6,026 nucleotides of DNA. Origin: Bacteroidaceae bacterium (lineage in GTDB: Bacteria > Bacteroidota > Bacteroidia > Bacteroidales > Bacteroidaceae). Where the stretch lies: assembly GCA_017558165.1 (NCBI GenBank), contig JAFYWE010000041.1, positions 1-6,026 of the forward strand, written 5' to 3'. The notes below the pieces were generated by a model. The model saw nothing but the letters and a program-made list of their open reading frames with translations, was not told the DNA's origin and did no database searches. Positions 3,469 through 6,026 of the stretch are shown piece after piece (the first letter of the stretch is position 1; the number at the start of each line of letters is the position of its first letter). The position numbers were made by a program, and so were the translations under genes.

Positions 3469-6026
3469 ATGAGAAAAGTCCTATCCATTATTATAGCTCT
3501 TTTGGGAGTGGTTGCGCTTAATGCCCAGACACCAACCGACAGCGCCGCCATGCGTGCACTGCTTGTAGGTCGTGCCCTGCCGCAGGAGCGCGTGTACCTG
3601 CACTTCGACAACACCACATACTACCTTGGCGAGACAATCTGGTTCAAGGCCTTCGTTACCAGCCACGGCGACGACCGCATCACCAACCACAGCCGCGTGC
3701 TCTATGTGGAGCTTTTGGCACCCGAGGGCTATGTGGTAAAGACCGAAAAGTACAAGATAGCCGATGACGGCACCTGCTTTGGCGAGATATACCTTGACCC
3801 TGCATATCTCTCTGGCTTCTTCGAGGTGCGTGCCTACACCCGTTATATGCTCAATTGGGGCGACGAAGCCATCTTCAGCCGTGTATTCCCCGTCTATGAC
3901 AAGCTCAACAATGCCGACTGGGAGTTCCGCAACATGCTCGACAGGCCCCGCAGCTTCAGGACAAAGAATGACTGGGTCGACCCGGTACCCCCCGAGTGCA
4001 CCCTCACGTTCTACCCCGAAGGCGGACACCTTGTCAAGGGCCTCAAGAGCACTGTGGCATACGAACTGCACGGGATTGACGGCATCGGCGGCGACAGCGA
4101 GATAACCATCCTTGCCGACGGCAAGCGGTTGCTAACCACAACCCCACAGCACCAGGGCAAAGGCACATTCACCCTCACCCCACAGAAAGGAGTAGAGTAC
4201 ACCGCTACCGTCACAATGAAAAACAGCAAGGGCAAGGACAAGAAACACACCTTTGAGCTCCCCGCAGTAGAAGAAGAAGGAGTCATCCTTGCAGTGACCA
4301 ACACCAATGGAACAATCGGCATCACAATCAGTGACAACTACACTAGCTCACCCCCTCTCGGCTTTGCCGTACTGCACCGTAGCAGTATTGGTTTCTACCG
4401 ACACCTGCCGGGTGGAGCAAGCACCATAACCATGCAGGCCGACTCACTCCCCGAGGGCGTGTGCCGTGCCGTGGTCTTCAGTGGCGATGTACCCCTTGCC
4501 GAGCGTATATTCTTCGTACGCCATGACAGCCTGCAGGCAGGCGACCGCCAGACAGTAAAGCTACGTGTTACCGCCAATGGCGATGCCCCGCACAAGCTGG
4601 ACCTGCGACCACACGGCAAGATAACCCTTACCGTAGAGCGCGAGGACGGCAAACCGCTTGAGGATGACAGTGACTACGCAGTATCCGTAGTTGACCAGGC
4701 CGGTGTACAGGTAACCTCATGGGGCTACAACCTCCACACATGGCAACTGCTCGGCTCCGAGCTCAAGGGCTATATCCCCGACGCATGGCAGTATTTCGAC
4801 CCGCAGAACAAGAACCGTGACAGCCACCTCGACCTCATAATGCTCACCCATGGCTGGACGGCCTATGACTGGAGCAGGCTCACCTCTACCGACCTCAGCC
4901 GTGTGGTCCCCGCAGAGAAAGGGCTTACGCTGCGAGGCCAGTACTACAGGCGCATGACGAGCAACAAGTTAGGCAAGATTGGAAAAACTACCATAAGGCT
5001 ACACGAAAATATCCCATTCATGCTCTACGTTCCACAGGACACACAGCTGATGGCACACCCCATGAGAACAGACAGTGTGGGCCGTTTCAGTGCCGAGATC
5101 GAGGATTTCTACGGCAGGAAGGTGCTTGCCCTCTCACCTGGCGGTTCAATAGTAAGGACGCCTTATACATTCGATGCCTTCTTGCTCGACCGCTATTTCT
5201 CGCCATCGCCGCGCATCCTGCCCTATTGGGAGCGCAACACCGGCAGCTCTTTCGTGCAGGAAGAGGTCGTGGACAGCATAAAGAAAGTCACTCCATTCGA
5301 GTTCCTGCTCTCCACCCTTAACGTCAAGGACAAGAAACGCGACACCCGCTTCCTGCGCAAGCCCATAAGTGAGCTGCGTCTCGATTATATGGAAGAGTGG
5401 GAGTATGCAATGGATGTCACCTTCCGCTACGGAATATATGATTTTACCAAGTATCTCCGCACATTGGAATATGAAAATTTTTTTGTGGGTTTCCAGCCCG
5501 ATTACAGCGATGATACACGCAACCTGCTGTTGTATGACAAAAGGGAGGATTTCTACTATAGCAACATCTCTAATACCGATATAAATATTGATGAGGTCTC
5601 GTTGTCCCCATCCGAGGCCGAGAATGTCACGAATCTGTGGAACGGTTCCAAGGGATATTACGTCTTTAGGAATCATCTTCCCCGGTACCGTAACACCATA
5701 ACCGTCTCCAATGTCATCCAGAGCATCTTTGCCCGCTACAACCTGCATTGGTGCTATTGGGTCATGCCGGCTGTAATTGAAGGCGAGTACTGCAAGGACT
5801 CGATACCTGTGATAGACGAGGATTACCTGCATGGCAGGGATGTATGGAAGATGACCAACTTCAGCGAGATAATATTGAGCAGTGACCGGAAGCATTGCGA
5901 GATGTTCCATGGTGGAGAGGGTTTCTGGAACCGTAAATCAGAAATCAGGATATTGTCAGATAGTGGGGATACTGTTCATATCGGTCCTTTCTGGAACAAG
6001 GTACCATACTCTTTTCTATATGACGG
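3469..6026 (+). CDS. Secreted MG2/alpha-2-macroglobulin-like protein (3' end outside window)
   Basis: The frame is open from ATG 3469 to the window edge, 852 codons plus two bases. Residues 1-20 are a signal peptide (MRKVLSIIIALLGVVALNAQ) with probable cleavage after Ala19; no lipobox cysteine is present, so the product is exported but not a lipoprotein by this route. An MG2-type beta domain follows (RVYLHFDNTTYYLGETIWFK at 41-60, then FFEVRAYTRYMLNW). Next comes FYPEGGHLVKG (181 onward), an SVVDQ strand motif (406-410), and MLTHGWTAYDW (458-468), matching the LLTQGWRRYDW signature of the Bacteroidetes family. A carboxypeptidase-regulatory-like region begins near 485. The C-terminal part (YWVMPAVIEGEYCKDSIP, then KMTNF) also fits this family. 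The role is unknown; these proteins are large periplasmic or outer-membrane-associated proteins, sometimes annotated as Plug or carboxypeptidase-regulatory proteins. No thioester motif is seen. The last third is visibly more AT-rich than the start. Confidence 0.93.
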   Translation, partial: MRKVLSIIIALLGVVALNAQTPTDSAAMRALLVGRALPQERVYLHFDNTTYYLGETIWFKAFVTSHGDDRITNHSRVLYVELLAPEGYVVKTEKYKIADDGTCFGEIYLDPAYLSGFFEVRAYTRYMLNWGDEAIFSRVFPVYDKLNNADWEFRNMLDRPRSFRTKNDWVDPVPPECTLTFYPEGGHLVKGLKSTVAYELHGIDGIGGDSEITILADGKRLLTTTPQHQGKGTFTLTPQKGVEYTATVTMKNSKGKDKKHTFELPAVEEEGVILAVTNTNGTIGITISDNYTSSPPLGFAVLHRSSIGFYRHLPGGASTITMQADSLPEGVCRAVVFSGDVPLAERIFFVRHDSLQAGDRQTVKLRVTANGDAPHKLDLRPHGKITLTVEREDGKPLEDDSDYAVSVVDQAGVQVTSWGYNLHTWQLLGSELKGYIPDAWQYFDPQNKNRDSHLDLIMLTHGWTAYDWSRLTSTDLSRVVPAEKGLTLRGQYYRRMTSNKLGKIGKTTIRLHENIPFMLYVPQDTQLMAHPMRTDSVGRFSAEIEDFYGRKVLALSPGGSIVRTPYTFDAFLLDRYFSPSPRILPYWERNTGSSFVQEEVVDSIKKVTPFEFLLSTLNVKDKKRDTRFLRKPISELRLDYMEEWEYAMDVTFRYGIYDFTKYLRTLEYENFFVGFQPDYSDDTRNLLLYDKREDFYYSNISNTDINIDEVSLSPSEAENVTNLWNGSKGYYVFRNHLPRYRNTITVSNVIQSIFARYNLHWCYWVMPAVIEGEYCKDSIPVIDEDYLHGRDVWKMTNFSEIILSSDRKHCEMFHGGEGFWNRKSEIRILSDSGDTVHIGPFWNKVPYSFLYD

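Noticed and set aside
5146..5910. Long minus-strand frame of 254 codons
   Set aside because: It is the shadow of the plus-strand MG2-like gene, whose frame carries clear family motifs over the same bases. The same holds for 3481-4071 and 4011-4337.

Overview
The window looks like chromosomal DNA of a gut-type Bacteroidales (Bacteroides, Phocaeicola or Prevotella group). The evidence is a secreted LamG protein with a Prevotella/Bacteroides-style C-terminal tail (VYDLQGRR ... IYIKNGKKYFVR), a Bacteroidetes-type MG2-like surface protein, a PAS-like/LuxR regulator of a form common in Bacteroides, starts without clear Shine-Dalgarno sites, and promoter-like boxes close to the Bacteroides -7 consensus TAnnTTTG. 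The genus cannot be fixed from the sequence alone.

Layout. (1) 2-1087 (+): 3' end of a secreted LamG-domain protein, closed by a strong hairpin terminator at 1108-1142. (2) 1173-1672: a 500-bp non-coding element with imperfect terminal inverted repeats and a perfect 4-bp flanking duplication (GTTA). It looks like a MITE-type non-autonomous transposable element and is full of internal complementary segments. (3) 1673-3060: a regulatory island. A small gene of unknown function (1886-2239, +) converges on a PAS-like/LuxR-type regulator (minus strand, body 2180-2857). The regulator's first 36 or so codons (from 2940) are in another frame, so a single-base deletion seems to have broken the gene. 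The same 18-base motif, ACTACACTATCGGGTAGT, lies on both sides of this pair. Each copy is followed after exactly 22 bases by AACTTTGC, so the two look like co-regulated promoters. (4) 3061-3468: no gene. It holds a row of short hairpins with 3-nt loops built on GGATT/AATCC, a separate 8-bp hairpin, and an AT-rich leader. (5) 3469-6026 (+), running off the window: the largest gene, a secreted MG2/alpha-2-macroglobulin-like protein of at least 852 codons.

The two large flanking genes are GC-rich, periplasmic or surface genes. The 2.4 kb between them is more AT-rich and is made of a mobile element, a regulator with a likely target gene, and REP-like hairpins, so it looks like an accessory insertion zone. 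The most interesting points are the duplicated motif-promoter unit beside a damaged LuxR regulator, and the structured MITE-like element. Neither can be proven from the sequence alone.
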